Of a stretch of DNA of 64,000 nt, positions 17,601-27,500 are shown piece after piece (positions within the stretch are counted from its first letter, which is position 1; every line of letters begins with the position of its first letter). Both the position numbers and the translations under genes were made by a program. Below the pieces are notes generated by a model. The model had not been told where the DNA came from. It saw nothing but the letters and a program-made list of their open reading frames with translations, and made no database searches. The stretch comes from Streptomyces jeddahensis (GTDB taxonomy: Bacteria; Actinomycetota; Actinomycetes; Streptomycetales; Streptomycetaceae). The stretch is taken from the NCBI RefSeq assembly GCF_001642995.1, contig NZ_LOHS01000075.1, positions 124,001 to 188,000 of the forward strand. The letters run 5' to 3'.

Positions 17601-17631
17601 TTGACCTCGACAATGCTTGAGGTTCTACCGT
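17601..17631 (+). promoter_or_regulatory. MerR/SoxR-type promoter of the ABC exporter
   Basis: -35 TTGACC (17601-17606) and -10 TACCGT (17626-17631) are separated by 19 bp, the overlong spacer typical of MerR-family control. The spacer region carries the 20-bp near-palindrome ACCTCGACAATGCTTGAGGT (17604-17623), which keeps the ACCTCAAG/CTTGAGGT half-sites known for SoxR. The predicted transcript start falls at about the ATG (17639), giving a leaderless mRNA. Confidence 0.75.
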
Positions 17632-17638
17632 CCTATTC

Positions 17639-19609
17639 ATGAGCATGGAGACCACCGCCTGGGTCCAGCTGCACAGCGTCATGAACGCGCAGCAGGACCG
17701 CCGCCCCTTCGCCCGCGCCACTCTGCGCCGTATCGGTGCCTTCGCGCGCCCCCACCGGCGGCGCATCGCACTGTTCGTGCTGCTCAGCATCGCGACCGCG
17801 CTGCTCGCCGTGGCCACGCCGGTCCTGGCGGGACGCGTCGTCGACGCGATCGTGTCTGGGCACGACTCCGGCACGGTCGTCCGGCTCGCCGGGCTCATCG
17901 CCCTCATCGCGCTCGCCGAGGCGGGGCTCGGCCTGCTCGGCCGCTGGCTGTCGGCGACCCTCGGCGAGGGGCTGATCCTCGATCTGCGGTCGGCGGTCTT
18001 CGACCACGTGCAGCGGATGCCGGTCGCCTTCTTCACGCGTACGCGTACGGGGGCGCTCGTCAGCCGTCTCAACAACGACGTCATCGGCGCGCAGCGGGCG
18101 TTCAGCAACACGCTCTCCGGCGTGGTCGGCAACATCGTCACGCTGCTGCTCACGCTCGCGGTCATGCTCACCCTGTCCTGGCAGATCACCCTCCTCGCGC
18201 TCGTCCTGCTGCCGATCTTCGTCGTGCCCGCGCGCCGTATGGGCAGCCGGATGGCGAGGATGCAGCGGGAGGCCGCCAACCTCAACGCCGCGATGGGCAC
18301 CCGGATGACCGAGCGGTTCTCCGCACCCGGCGCGACCCTCGTGAAGCTCTTCGGGCGGCCCGACGAGGAGTCCGCGGAATTCTCGGCCCGCGCCCGCCGC
18401 GTGCGGGACATCGGCGTGCGCACGGCCATGGCCCAGTCGGCCTTCATGACCGCCCTCACCCTCGTCTCCGCACTGGCGCTCGCGCTGGTCTACGGCCTGG
18501 GCGGCTACTACGCGCTGCACGGCAGCCTGGAGCCGGGCGCCGTCGTCGCGCTCGCCCTGCTGCTCACCCGCCTCTACGCGCCGCTGACCTCCCTGGCCGG
18601 CGCCCGCGTCGAGGTCATGAGCGCACTCGTCAGCTTCGAGCGGGTCTTCGAAGTCCTCGACCTCAAGCCGCTGATCGAGGAGAAGCCGGACGCCCGGAGC
18701 GTCCCGGAGGGGCCGGTGTCGGTCGAGTTCGACGGCGTCCGCTTCGGTTACCCGTCCGCGGACAAGGTCTCCCTCGCATCGCTCGAGGAGGTCGCCTCGC
18801 TGGACACCCGCGGCGGCACGGAGGTGCTGCACGGCGTCTCCTTCCGGGCCGAACCCGGCCAGACCGTCGCGCTCGTCGGCTCGTCGGGGGCGGGCAAGTC
18901 GACCATCGCACAGCTGCTGCCGCGCCTGTACGACGCCGACGAAGGCGCCGTACGCATCGGCGGCGTCGACGTACGCGACCTGTCCGCCGCCTCCCTGCGC
19001 GAGACCCTCGGCATGGTCACCCAGGACGGCCACCTGTTCCACGACACGGTCCGCGCCAACCTGCTGCTCGCCCGGCCCGACGCCGGTGACGACGACCTGT
19101 GGGACGTGCTGCGGCGCGCCCGGCTCGAGGACCTCGTCCGCTCGCTGCCCGACGGCCTGGACACGGTCGTCGGCGAACGCGGCTACCGGCTCTCCGGCGG
19201 AGAACGCCAGCGCCTGACCATCGCCCGCCTGCTGCTCGCCCGTCAGCGCGTCGTCATCCTCGACGAGGCCACGGCCCACCTCGACAACACCTCGGAGGCC
19301 GCCGTGCAGGAGGCTCTCACCGAGGCCCTGGACGGCCGCACCGCCGTTGTGATCGCCCACCGGCTGTCCACGGTGCGCGCCGCCGACCTCATCCTCGTCA
19401 TCGAGGGCGGGCGGGTCGTGGAGCGCGGCACCCACGAGGAGCTCCTGGCGGCGGATGGGCGGTACGCCCAGCTGTACCGGACGCAGTTCCAGAAGCCCGC
19501 CACAGATGCGACGTCCGGAGCGGCGGCGATAGCAGGACACCGCAGCTCACAGCTCATTCGTGATCCTCAATCCCTCGACCGTGGTACGGCCATCGGCGTG
19601 AAGATGTAG
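17639..19609 (+). CDS. ABC multidrug-type exporter (fused membrane and ATPase domains)
   Basis: A 656-aa half-transporter. Six helices lie in residues ~40-310 (ABC type I exporter fold), then an ATPase domain with Walker A GSSGAGKST (~413-421), signature LSGGERQ (~518), Walker B VVILDEAT and H-loop VIAHRLST. It would act as a homodimer exporting hydrophobic or redox-active compounds. ATG 17639 is chosen because the -10 element lies only 8-13 nt upstream, implying a leaderless message; an in-frame ATG follows at 17645. The C-terminal ~35 residues after LYRTQFQ do not resemble the family and may be an added tail. By recall, a S. coelicolor SoxR target (SCO7008) is an ABC transporter of this kind. 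Confidence 0.85.
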   Translation: MSMETTAWVQLHSVMNAQQDRRPFARATLRRIGAFARPHRRRIALFVLLSIATALLAVATPVLAGRVVDAIVSGHDSGTVVRLAGLIALIALAEAGLGLLGRWLSATLGEGLILDLRSAVFDHVQRMPVAFFTRTRTGALVSRLNNDVIGAQRAFSNTLSGVVGNIVTLLLTLAVMLTLSWQITLLALVLLPIFVVPARRMGSRMARMQREAANLNAAMGTRMTERFSAPGATLVKLFGRPDEESAEFSARARRVRDIGVRTAMAQSAFMTALTLVSALALALVYGLGGYYALHGSLEPGAVVALALLLTRLYAPLTSLAGARVEVMSALVSFERVFEVLDLKPLIEEKPDARSVPEGPVSVEFDGVRFGYPSADKVSLASLEEVASLDTRGGTEVLHGVSFRAEPGQTVALVGSSGAGKSTIAQLLPRLYDADEGAVRIGGVDVRDLSAASLRETLGMVTQDGHLFHDTVRANLLLARPDAGDDDLWDVLRRARLEDLVRSLPDGLDTVVGERGYRLSGGERQRLTIARLLLARQRVVILDEATAHLDNTSEAAVQEALTEALDGRTAVVIAHRLSTVRAADLILVIEGGRVVERGTHEELLAADGRYAQLYRTQFQKPATDATSGAAAIAGHRSSQLIRDPQSLDRGTAIGVKM

Positions 19610-19694
19610 CAGTTAACGCACGATGGCAGCCTGCCGACAATCCCGGCTACTGAGAATGCAGTACTTACAGGGCTGGGGCGAAGACCCCAGAGAA

Positions 19695-19725
19695 CCGGAC
19701 GGGCTGGAAGATCCAGCCCGTCCGG
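19695..19725. terminator. Bidirectional terminator between convergent exporter and GH43 genes
   Basis: Perfect 13-bp arms CCGGACGGGCTGG and CCAGCCCGTCCGG around a 5-nt loop, with a further pairing AGACCC/GGGTCT outside. A small hairpin CTGGGG/ACCCCAG precedes it at 19673-19690. Confidence 0.85.
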
Positions 19726-19757
19726 GTCTCTCGGCGATGTGGGGCAGGCGCAGGCGA

Positions 19758-21122
19758 TCAGGCCCAGGGCGTGACCGCCGTGAACGAGCTGTCCGCGCGG
19801 AAGGTGTCCGTGTCCTGGTAGAGATCCACCCGCAGCTCGTAGTTGTAGTGGCGCAGATAGCGGCCGGGGTAGTTGTACGACTCCAGCCGGACGGATCCAC
19901 TCGCCGTGCCCGGGCGGGCACAGTACGTGGCGTCCTTCCTGAAGACGTCCGAGCCGTCGTTGCTGTCGAAGCGGGCCCGGAAATCCCAGTGCCGCAGATA
20001 GCGGCCGGCCGAGTCGCGGAACGAGTAGCAGTTGGCGTCCGCCAGGCCGGGCACGATCGTCCACGTGGCGCTCTGCTTGACGGCCGCCGTGCTGGAGGAC
20101 GTCACCGGATCGACATAACCCAGACTGTCCGAGCGGACGACGGCGTAACGGCCCGGATAGTTCACCGACTGCAGCGACCGGGTGGTGTTCGTCGGGAGGG
20201 TGGCTCCGCCGGGGACGGTCTCCTTGAGCACGGTGAGATGGCGTACGAAGCCGGTCAGGCCGGGCAGTTCGGTGGGCGTCGACCAGGTGGCGAAGTTGTC
20301 GTAGCTGTCGCTGTACCAGTACTTCCCGGCGGAGTAGCCGTCGAAGTAGATCCGCCACCCGCCGTTGTCGAGCTGGACCAGCGCCGGGCCCTCCACATAG
20401 GACCCGAAGCCCGCCCAGTTGCCCGTCTTCTGGAAGGTGTACGGGCCGGTGAGGCTGGAGGCGGTGGCGTACTCGATGTACTTCGTCGTCTCGTTCTTGG
20501 TGAACGCGTGGTAGGTGGAGCCGATCTTGACGATGAAGGTGTCGATGTAGTTCGGGCCGAGGCCGGACAGCAGCGTGGGAGGGGACCAGGCCGTCAGGGA
20601 TGCGTTGGTCGCGGTGAGCTTGTACGGCTTGAAGATCCACTCGCCGTCGGCCGCGACGGACGCCGACAGGATGATGTTGACGCTGCCGTCCGTGTCGAGG
20701 AACCACTCGGGCGCCCAGGCGCGCTGCAGCCCGCTGATCGGGACCGTGTAGTCGTACAGGAAGGTCCAGTTGAGGCGGTCGGTGGAGCGGGCGAAGCCGA
20801 TGGTGGTGGACAGGTCCGACCAGGTACGGGTGGTGTAGGTCAGGTAGTAGTAGCCGTCGGTGTGCCGGAAGATGCTGGGGTCGCGGATCAGGCCGGACGG
20901 CGGGGTGTACGCCGGGCCTTTCCGGAGCGTGAAACCGGTGCCGTCCGGCGAGTCGTAGACGTACATGTTCGACTCGCTGCTGTTGGTGAACGCGGTCATC
21001 GTGTACCGCGTCGCCGAACCGGGCGCAGGATGCGCAGCCTGCGCGGCAGGGGCGGTGATGCCGACCAGTACGGCCGCCAGGGTCGCGATGAGCGCGAGCA
21101 GGCCTCGCATGGGTCTCTTCAT
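19758..21122 (-). CDS. Secreted GH43-like enzyme with C-terminal AbfB (CBM42) module
   Basis: A 454-aa protein with a Sec signal peptide (MKRPMRGLLALIATLAAVLV, AQAA cleavage region). The N-terminal ~300 residues are a five-bladed beta-propeller of the GH43/62 clan: RDPSIFRHTDGYYYLTYT carries the catalytic base Asp, APEWF the middle strand and SYVEGPALV the likely catalytic Glu. The last ~140 residues are an AbfB arabinofuranose-binding module with repeats of the form SVNYPGRYAVVRS, AGRYLRHWDFRA and SYNYPGRYLRHYNYELRVD. It probably removes or recognises arabinofuranose on arabinan or arabinoxylan outside the cell. The ribosome site GGAGGTTTCA precedes ATG 21122. It is first of three similar minus-strand genes. 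Confidence 0.85.
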   Translation of the reverse strand: MKRPMRGLLALIATLAAVLVGITAPAAQAAHPAPGSATRYTMTAFTNSSESNMYVYDSPDGTGFTLRKGPAYTPPSGLIRDPSIFRHTDGYYYLTYTTRTWSDLSTTIGFARSTDRLNWTFLYDYTVPISGLQRAWAPEWFLDTDGSVNIILSASVAADGEWIFKPYKLTATNASLTAWSPPTLLSGLGPNYIDTFIVKIGSTYHAFTKNETTKYIEYATASSLTGPYTFQKTGNWAGFGSYVEGPALVQLDNGGWRIYFDGYSAGKYWYSDSYDNFATWSTPTELPGLTGFVRHLTVLKETVPGGATLPTNTTRSLQSVNYPGRYAVVRSDSLGYVDPVTSSSTAAVKQSATWTIVPGLADANCYSFRDSAGRYLRHWDFRARFDSNDGSDVFRKDATYCARPGTASGSVRLESYNYPGRYLRHYNYELRVDLYQDTDTFRADSSFTAVTPWA

Positions 21123-21152
21123 TGAAACCTCCGTGGGGGAAAGGGCCCTGAA

Positions 21153-21194
21153 TACGCGTCACTCGGTACGCGCCACTCGGTACGCGTCACTCCG
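21153..21194. repeat. Three 14-bp tandem copies spanning a stop codon
   Basis: TACGCGTCACTCGG (21153-21166), TACGCGCCACTCGG (21167-21180) and TACGCGTCACTCCG (21181-21194). The last copy contains the stop codon (21187-21189) and final codons of the next minus-strand GH43 gene; the other two are duplicated into the intergenic gap. Confidence 0.9.
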
Positions 21195-22632
21195 CGTAGA
21201 ACGTCGCGTCCGCCTTGGCGGTCGTCGTGTCGGCGGGCTGGACGTAGAGCAGGTAGTCGTAGTGCCGGAGGTAGCGGCCCGGGTAGTTGTACGACTCGAA
21301 GGAGACCCCGTCGGCCGTGTCGGAGAGGCCCGCCCGCCGGTGGAAGCTGGCGTCGTTCTTGAAGGTGGCCGTGCCGTCGTCCTTCTCCACCCAGACCTCG
21401 AAGTTCTTGTGCCGGAGGTAGTAGCCGGGGTAGTTGGCCGATTCGAGCGAGACCGTGCCGCTGCCGGCGAGCCCGGTCACCACGCGGAACTGGGAGTCGG
21501 CGAGGTTCGTGACGTTCGGTTCGATCTTGGCGCGGAACTCCCAGTGGCGGATGTACCGGTCGGGGAAGTTGTACGAGGAGAAGCGGACCGGGGTGACGCC
21601 GTCGGCGACAGGGATGCCGAAGTTGGGGGTACCGTCGGCGTTCCAGTACAGCTTCTGGTACCGGGTGCGGCGGTTGGGGTCGTTCAGCGGGTCACCGCTG
21701 ATGTCCTTGTAGTCGCGGTCGTGGTAGACCAGGATGTCCGACTTGCCGTCCTCGGACGTGGTGAAGGTGTTGTGGCCGGGACCGTACTGGCCGGTCGCGG
21801 CGTTGCTGGCGAAGACCGGGTTGGGGTTCTTCGTCCAGGAGGCCGGGTTCATCAGGTCGGCGGTGGCGTTGGCGGTCAGCAGGCCCAGGCAGTAGTTGCT
21901 GTCGGTGGCGCTGGCGGAGAAGGTCATGAAGACCTTGCCGTTCTTCTGGATGACGGCCGGACCCTCGTTGACCGTGTGGCCGACCTTCTCCCAGGCGTTG
22001 GTGGGCCGGGAGATCATGACCGGGCTGCCGGTGATGGTCCAGGGACTGGACATCCTGGCGAGGTAGATGTTGGTGCCGTCGCCGACCGCCGGGTCGTTCT
22101 GCGCCCAGCTCAGATAGCGGGTGCCGTTGTGCACGAAGGTGGTGGCGTCCAGCGAGAAGGTGTCCAGGGGCAGTGCGATGCGGCCCTTCTCGGTCCACGT
22201 GCCGGTGAGCGGGTTGGCAGCGCTGGTCTCCAGGACGTACGGCCGGATCTTCCAGATGTCGTTGGAGGCGCCGGCGGCGAAGTAGACGTACCACTTGCCG
22301 TCGATGAAGTGGATCTCCGGGGCCCAGATGTGGGCGCCCATCTCACCGCTGGCGTGCTTGGTCCAGATGGTGGTCTCGGCGGCCGTGGACAGCCCCTGGA
22401 GAGTGGTGGCCCGGCGCATGACGATCTTGTCGTACGCGGGGACTGTCGCGGTGAAGTAGTAGTAGCCGTCCGTGTGCTTGTAGATGTGCGGGTCGGCTCG
22501 CTGTTCGGCGATCGGGTTGGTGAACGTCACGGCCGGTGAGGCGGGGGCGGCCGCGTGGGCGGGTGTTCCGGTGGTCAGTACGGCGAGTGCGGCGAGCACC
22601 GCCGTCACCACACGGGCGATGAGGCGTCTCAT
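21187..22632 (-). CDS. Secreted GH43 arabinofuranosidase with C-terminal AbfB module
   Basis: A 481-aa protein with a Sec signal peptide (LIARVVTAVLAALAVLTTG, HAAAPA). The GH43 propeller carries NPIAEQRADPHIYKHTDGYY (catalytic base Asp in RADPHI), HIWAPEIHFIDGKWYVYF and TVNEGPAVIQKNGKVFMTFS (likely acid Glu in NEGP). Residues ~345-481 are an AbfB module with three RYxRH-type strands. The architecture matches characterised streptomycete exo-alpha-1,5-L-arabinofuranosidases (GH43 plus CBM42). It acts outside the cell on arabinan side chains of pectin. It ends in a tandem-duplicated stop region and lies 48 nt from the next GH43 gene. Confidence 0.88.
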   Translation of the reverse strand: MRRLIARVVTAVLAALAVLTTGTPAHAAAPASPAVTFTNPIAEQRADPHIYKHTDGYYYFTATVPAYDKIVMRRATTLQGLSTAAETTIWTKHASGEMGAHIWAPEIHFIDGKWYVYFAAGASNDIWKIRPYVLETSAANPLTGTWTEKGRIALPLDTFSLDATTFVHNGTRYLSWAQNDPAVGDGTNIYLARMSSPWTITGSPVMISRPTNAWEKVGHTVNEGPAVIQKNGKVFMTFSASATDSNYCLGLLTANATADLMNPASWTKNPNPVFASNAATGQYGPGHNTFTTSEDGKSDILVYHDRDYKDISGDPLNDPNRRTRYQKLYWNADGTPNFGIPVADGVTPVRFSSYNFPDRYIRHWEFRAKIEPNVTNLADSQFRVVTGLAGSGTVSLESANYPGYYLRHKNFEVWVEKDDGTATFKNDASFHRRAGLSDTADGVSFESYNYPGRYLRHYDYLLYVQPADTTTAKADATFYAE

Positions 22633-22680
22633 GGGGGGTGGTCTTCTCCTGGTCAGGTCAGATGTGGTGGGGGCAGGCGG

Positions 22681-24186
22681 TCAGGTGGTGGGCCTGAGCT
22701 GCCACTGCTGGCAGTTGTTGTTCAGCCAGGTCCACTGGCGTACGTCGGTGCCGTTGGCCGTACCGCAGTTGGCGACGTCGGCGACCTTGCCGCTGCTCGC
22801 GTTCACGAGACGCACGTGGTCGGCTCCGGTGTAGACGAGACGGAACCGCTGGCAGGTGTTGTTGAGCCAGGACCACTGCCGGATGTCCGCACCGTCGGTG
22901 CTGGAGCAGTCGGCGACATCCATGACCTTGCCGGTGGCCACGTTCACCAGGCGGCTCGTGTCGTCGGCCTGGTCCTCGATACGCCACTTCTGGTTGGCGC
23001 CGCCGTTGCAGGTCCACTGGAAAACGTTGGTGCCGTCAGCGGTGTTGCCGCCCTCGACGTCCAGGCACTTGCCGCTGTTGCGGTTGACGATCGTGTACGC
23101 CGTCGGCGTGGTGGCCGTCTCCCCGGCGGGACCGGGCAGGGTGGTGCCGAGCGCGACCGGCGTTCCGAAGTTCGGCGTGCCGTCCGCGTTCCACGTGAAC
23201 TTCTGTGCCCGTGTGGTGCGGCCGTTGCCGCAGCCGCCGTTCGCCGTGCTGTTGCCGTGGTAGACGATCCAGTTCTCAGTGCCGTCCGGCGAGGTGAAGA
23301 ATCCGTTGTGGCCCGGACCGTAGACCCCAGCCGCGTCGTTGCGCTGGAAGACGGGCGTCTGCTTCTTCGTCCAGGAGGCCGGGTTGAGCGGGTCACTGCC
23401 CGTGAGTTCGAGCTGGCCCAGCTTGTAGTCCGCGGTCTGGCAGGAGCTGGCGGAGAAGGTGAGGAACGTCCTGCCGTTGTGGTACAGCGGTTCGGGACCC
23501 TCGTTGACCGGGTTGCCGGAGGTCTCCCAGGTCAGGGTGGGGCTCGAGATAATGGTGAAGGTGGAGCTGCTCAGCGTGTACGGGTTGCTCATCGGGGCGA
23601 TGACGAGGCTCTGCGTACTGCCGTTGATGAAGCCGCTGCCCACCAGGTACAGCCTGTTGTCGTGTTTGAGGACGCTGGCGTCGATGAGCCAGCCGCCGGG
23701 GCTCAGGTTGGAGCCCGTGAGGGTGTTCTTGTAGGTGTACGGGCCCATCGGGTCGGAGCCCGCGCTCTCCAGGACGTGGGTGCGCTGGGAGTCGCAGCAG
23801 GCGGCGCCGCGCTGGCCGGCCGAGTAGTAGAGGTACCACTTGCCGTCGAAGAAGTGGATCTCCGGCGCCCACATGTTCCAGTTACGGCCCGATGCAGTGT
23901 CCGACCACACCTGGACGCTGGGGGCGGTTGCCAGCCCGGCGAGCGTCGGCGACTTGCGCATGGTCAGCTCGTTGGTGAACGAGGTCGTCACCAGGTAGTA
24001 GTTGCCGTTGTAGTACTCCAGCCAGGGGTCGGCACCCTTCACCGACTTGATCGGGTTTGTGTACGGGCGCCCCTCCGCTGCGGCGGCGGGCTGGACGGCG
24101 ACCGGTACGAGCATCACCAGAAGCGCGGCCACGAGGGTGAGCCAGTAGCGGGTGCGGAACACGGCGGGTCCCCTTCTGACGGTCAC
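22681..24186 (-). CDS. Secreted GH43 enzyme with C-terminal ricin-type CBM13
   Basis: A 501-aa protein. After a signal peptide with the hydrophobic run YWLTLVAALLVMLVPVAV, the GH43 propeller has TNPIKSVKGADPWLEYYNGN (base Asp in GADPW), MWAPEIHFFDGKWYLYYS and PVNEGPEPLYHNGRTFLTFS (likely acid Glu). From about residue 360 there is a ricin B-type beta-trefoil with three NxxxGKxxDV repeats (SGKCLDVEGG, TGKVMDVADC, SGKVADVANC) and QW/QF motifs that bind sugars. Probable extracellular arabinanase or arabinofuranosidase/xylosidase. A good promoter and a palindromic operator candidate lie upstream at 24193-24256. Confidence 0.88.
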   Translation of the reverse strand: MTVRRGPAVFRTRYWLTLVAALLVMLVPVAVQPAAAAEGRPYTNPIKSVKGADPWLEYYNGNYYLVTTSFTNELTMRKSPTLAGLATAPSVQVWSDTASGRNWNMWAPEIHFFDGKWYLYYSAGQRGAACCDSQRTHVLESAGSDPMGPYTYKNTLTGSNLSPGGWLIDASVLKHDNRLYLVGSGFINGSTQSLVIAPMSNPYTLSSSTFTIISSPTLTWETSGNPVNEGPEPLYHNGRTFLTFSASSCQTADYKLGQLELTGSDPLNPASWTKKQTPVFQRNDAAGVYGPGHNGFFTSPDGTENWIVYHGNSTANGGCGNGRTTRAQKFTWNADGTPNFGTPVALGTTLPGPAGETATTPTAYTIVNRNSGKCLDVEGGNTADGTNVFQWTCNGGANQKWRIEDQADDTSRLVNVATGKVMDVADCSSTDGADIRQWSWLNNTCQRFRLVYTGADHVRLVNASSGKVADVANCGTANGTDVRQWTWLNNNCQQWQLRPTT

Positions 24187-24192
24187 AAATGC

Positions 24193-24204
24193 TCGAAATT
24201 TCGA
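24193..24204. promoter_or_regulatory. Palindrome TCGAAATTTCGA in the GH43-CBM13 leader
   Basis: Perfect 12-bp palindrome lying just after the predicted transcript start of the minus-strand GH43 gene and before its start codon, where a repressor would block transcription. A wider inverted repeat GCTCGAA (24191-24197)/TTCGAGC (24219-24225) encloses it. Related CGAA/TTCG palindromes are known operators of LacI-type xylan and arabinan regulators in Streptomyces. Confidence 0.55.
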
Positions 24205-24227
24205 ACAATGTGCGTAACTTCGAGCAG

Positions 24228-24256
24228 AAGATAGGGACAGGTGGTGTACGCGTCAA
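24228..24256 (-). promoter_or_regulatory. Promoter of the GH43-CBM13 gene
   Basis: On the minus strand -35 TTGACG (24251-24256) and -10 TATCTT (24228-24233) with an exact 17-bp spacer, close to the housekeeping sigma consensus. The predicted start near 24221 leaves a leader of about 35 nt containing the palindrome. The rest of the 24187-24529 gap holds TTGAC hexamers at 24396 and 24417 for the divergent gene, but no matching -10. Confidence 0.65.
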
Positions 24257-24529
24257 CGCTTCTGGCAAATTTGGTTTTCTTCGGTTTTCCGTTACGTAAA
24301 GAATCGCGTGGCCGGGCAGTAAAGCCTTCCGCGCTTACCGGACGGGATGTGGCCGGATCGCATTGTTCGACCTGTCGGACGTCGTTCGATACCTCTTGAC
24401 GCCCGCTCCGCACCGTTTGACACTCTCGAAACGCGCCGTCACACCGACGAAACGGGCGGGTGCCCACGGCTGAGGCCGCGCATCCCGATTTCTTTCAAGT
24501 CACGCCTCAGCAAGGGAACTTGAAAAACG

Positions 24530-27500
24530 ATGCACATGCAGAGACCCCGCAGCCGCGCGAGACGCCTGGTGGGCTGCCTCTCCGGACTGACCGCCGCATC
24601 GCTGTTCCTGGGGGTAGCCGGACCTGCCGCGCCCGTGCAGGCGGCGGAGATCACGGACGGTCTGGCCCTCTGGTACAAGCTCGACGCGGCCTCCGGCACC
24701 ACGGTGACCGACGCCTCCGGCAACGGCCAGGACGGCACGGTCAACGGCACCGCCGGCTGGTCGGGCACCGGTGAAGGGCTCGCCTTCAACGGTTCCGACA
24801 CCTACGTCAAGGTGCCGAACAACATCATGAGCGGCATGAACTCGATCACCGTCTCGATGGACGTGAAGATCGACTCCGCCCAGGCGACCCCGTACTTCAT
24901 CTACGGCTTCGGCAACACGAGCGGGACGAGCGGCAACGGCTACCTGTTCACCACCGGCAACACCTTCCGGACCTCCATCGCCACCGGCAACTGGTCGACG
25001 GAGCAGACCACCCAGCCGTCCGCCTCGCGCGCGCTGACCCGCTCCGTCTGGAAGCATGTCACCTACACCCAGACCGGCAGCATCGGTGTGCTCTACGAGG
25101 ACGGCGTGGAGGTGGCCCGCAACACGTCGGTCACCATCACCCCCGGCGCCATCGGCTCGGGCACCACCACCGCCAACTACATCGGCAAGTCCGTGTACCC
25201 CGGCGACAAGCTCTTCAAGGGCAGGATCCGCGACTTCCGGGTCTACAACCGCGCGCTGGCGGCCACGGAGGTCGAGCAGCTCTCCCTTCCCGTCAACACC
25301 CAGGGCATCGCCCACGACAAGGCCGCCCTCACGCTCGGCGACACCAGCGCCGTCGTCTCCGACCTGACCCTGCCGAAGACCGGCACGGCCGGCGGCTCCA
25401 CGATCAGCTGGGCCAGCGACAACCCCTCCGTGGTGTCGGACACGGGCGCCGTCACCCGCCCCGCCGCCGGCGAGCCGGACGGTCACGCCACGCTCACCGC
25501 GACCCTGAAGAAGGGAACTGTGACCGACACCAAGAGCTTCGACATCACGGTCCCCGCCGCGTTCGACGACGCCACCGCCACCAAGCAGTCCGCCGAGGCA
25601 TTGACCGTCCACAACATCGACGACGTACGCGGCAACCTCACCCTGCCCGCCACCGGCATGTACGGCACGAAGGTCGCCTGGTCCTCGGCGAAGCCGGACG
25701 TCGTCTCCGCCGACGGCGTGGTCCAGCGCCCCGCGCACGGCGACGGCGCCACCACCGTCGAGCTGACCGCGACCGTCACGAAGGGCGACGCGAAGGCGAC
25801 CCGCGTCTTCACCGCCAAGGTGCCCGAACTCCCCGCCAAGGAAGCCCTCAAGGGCTATATGTTCAGCTACTTCACCGGTGAGGGCACCTCGGACGGCGAG
25901 CAGCTCTACTTCGGCCTCAGCAAGGGCAACGACCCGCTGCGCTGGCGGGAGCTGAACGACGGCAAGCCGGTGCTGACCTCGACGCTCGGCGAGAAGGGCC
26001 TGCGTGACCCGTTCATCATCCGCTCCCCGGAGGGCGACAAGTTCTACCAGATAGCCACCGACCTGCGGATCTACGGCAGCGGCAACTGGGACGCGTCCCA
26101 GCGCACCGGAAGCAAGTCCATCATGGTCTGGGAGTCCACCGACCTGGTGCACTGGACCAACCAGCGCCTGGTCAAGGTCTCACCCGACAGCGCGGGCAAC
26201 ACCTGGGCGCCGGAGGCCTTCTACGACGCCGAGCGCGGCGAGTACGTGGTCTTCTGGGCGTCGAAGCTGTACGACAACGCCGAGCACTCCGGCGACACGT
26301 ACAACCGCATGATGTACGCGACCACCCGCGACTTCTACACCTTCAGCGAGCCAAAGGTCTGGATCGACCGCGGCTACTCGGTCATCGACTCCACGATGAT
26401 CAAGCACGACGGGACGTACTACCGCCTGTCCAAGGACGAGCGGAACAACACCTCCTCCACCCCCAACAGCAAGTTCATCTTCCAGGAGAAGAGCGACTCG
26501 ATCCTCGACCTCTCCTGGGACTTCGTCGCCGAGGGCATCGGCAAGGGGGCGATGAGCGCCGCCGAGGGGCCGCTGGTCTTCAAGTCCAACACCGAGGAGA
26601 AGTGGTACGCGTTCCTCGACGAGTTCGGAGGCCGCGGCTACATCCCCTTCGAGACGACGGACCTCGCCTCCGGCAACTGGACCCCGTCCACCGACTACGA
26701 CCTGCCCGCCAAGCCACGCCACGGCACGGTGCTGCCGGTGACGCAGGCCGAGTACGACCGGCTGCTGCGCGCGTACCAGCCGGACCAGCTCGTCGAGTCC
26801 GTCGAGGACGTCTCGGTGAAGACACGCATCGGTGACGCCCCGGTCCTGCCGGCCACCGTGATCGCCGACTACGCCGACGGTGTCGAGCGCCCCGTCTCCG
26901 TCACCTGGGACGACGTCCCGGAGTCGGCGTACGCGCAGGCCGGCACCTTCACGGTGAAGGGCAGCCTGCCGGACGGCGCCGCGCTCAGAGCCCAGGCCGA
27001 GGTCACGGTCTCGGAGGAAGGCCCCGACGCGCCCGCCGACATGATCCTGCACTACGACTTCGACGAGACCGGCGGCAACATCGCCCGCGACTCCAGCGGG
27101 CACGGCTACCACGGCACCTATGTCCGTACGCCCGACTTCGGAACGGGGGTGGAAGGCGGCTCATTCAAGATGTCCGGCGGTTCCAGCGCATCCACCACCT
27201 CGCCGTACGTCAGGATCCCGAACGGCGTCCTGAAGGGAGTCGACAGCGTCACCGTCTCCACGTACGCCAAGTGGAAGGGCGGGGACAATTTCCAGTGGCT
27301 GTTCGGCCTGGGCCCCGACAGCAACAAATACCTCTTCGCCACCCCGTCCAACGGCGGAGGCAAGCTGTTCTCCGCGATCACCAAGGCCACCTGGTCGGGT
27401 GAGAAGCAGATGGTGGGCGGCTCGCAGCTCACCCCGGGTGAGTGGAAGCACGTCACCGTCACGGTGAACGGCGCGACCGAGACGGCGGTCCTCTACGTGG

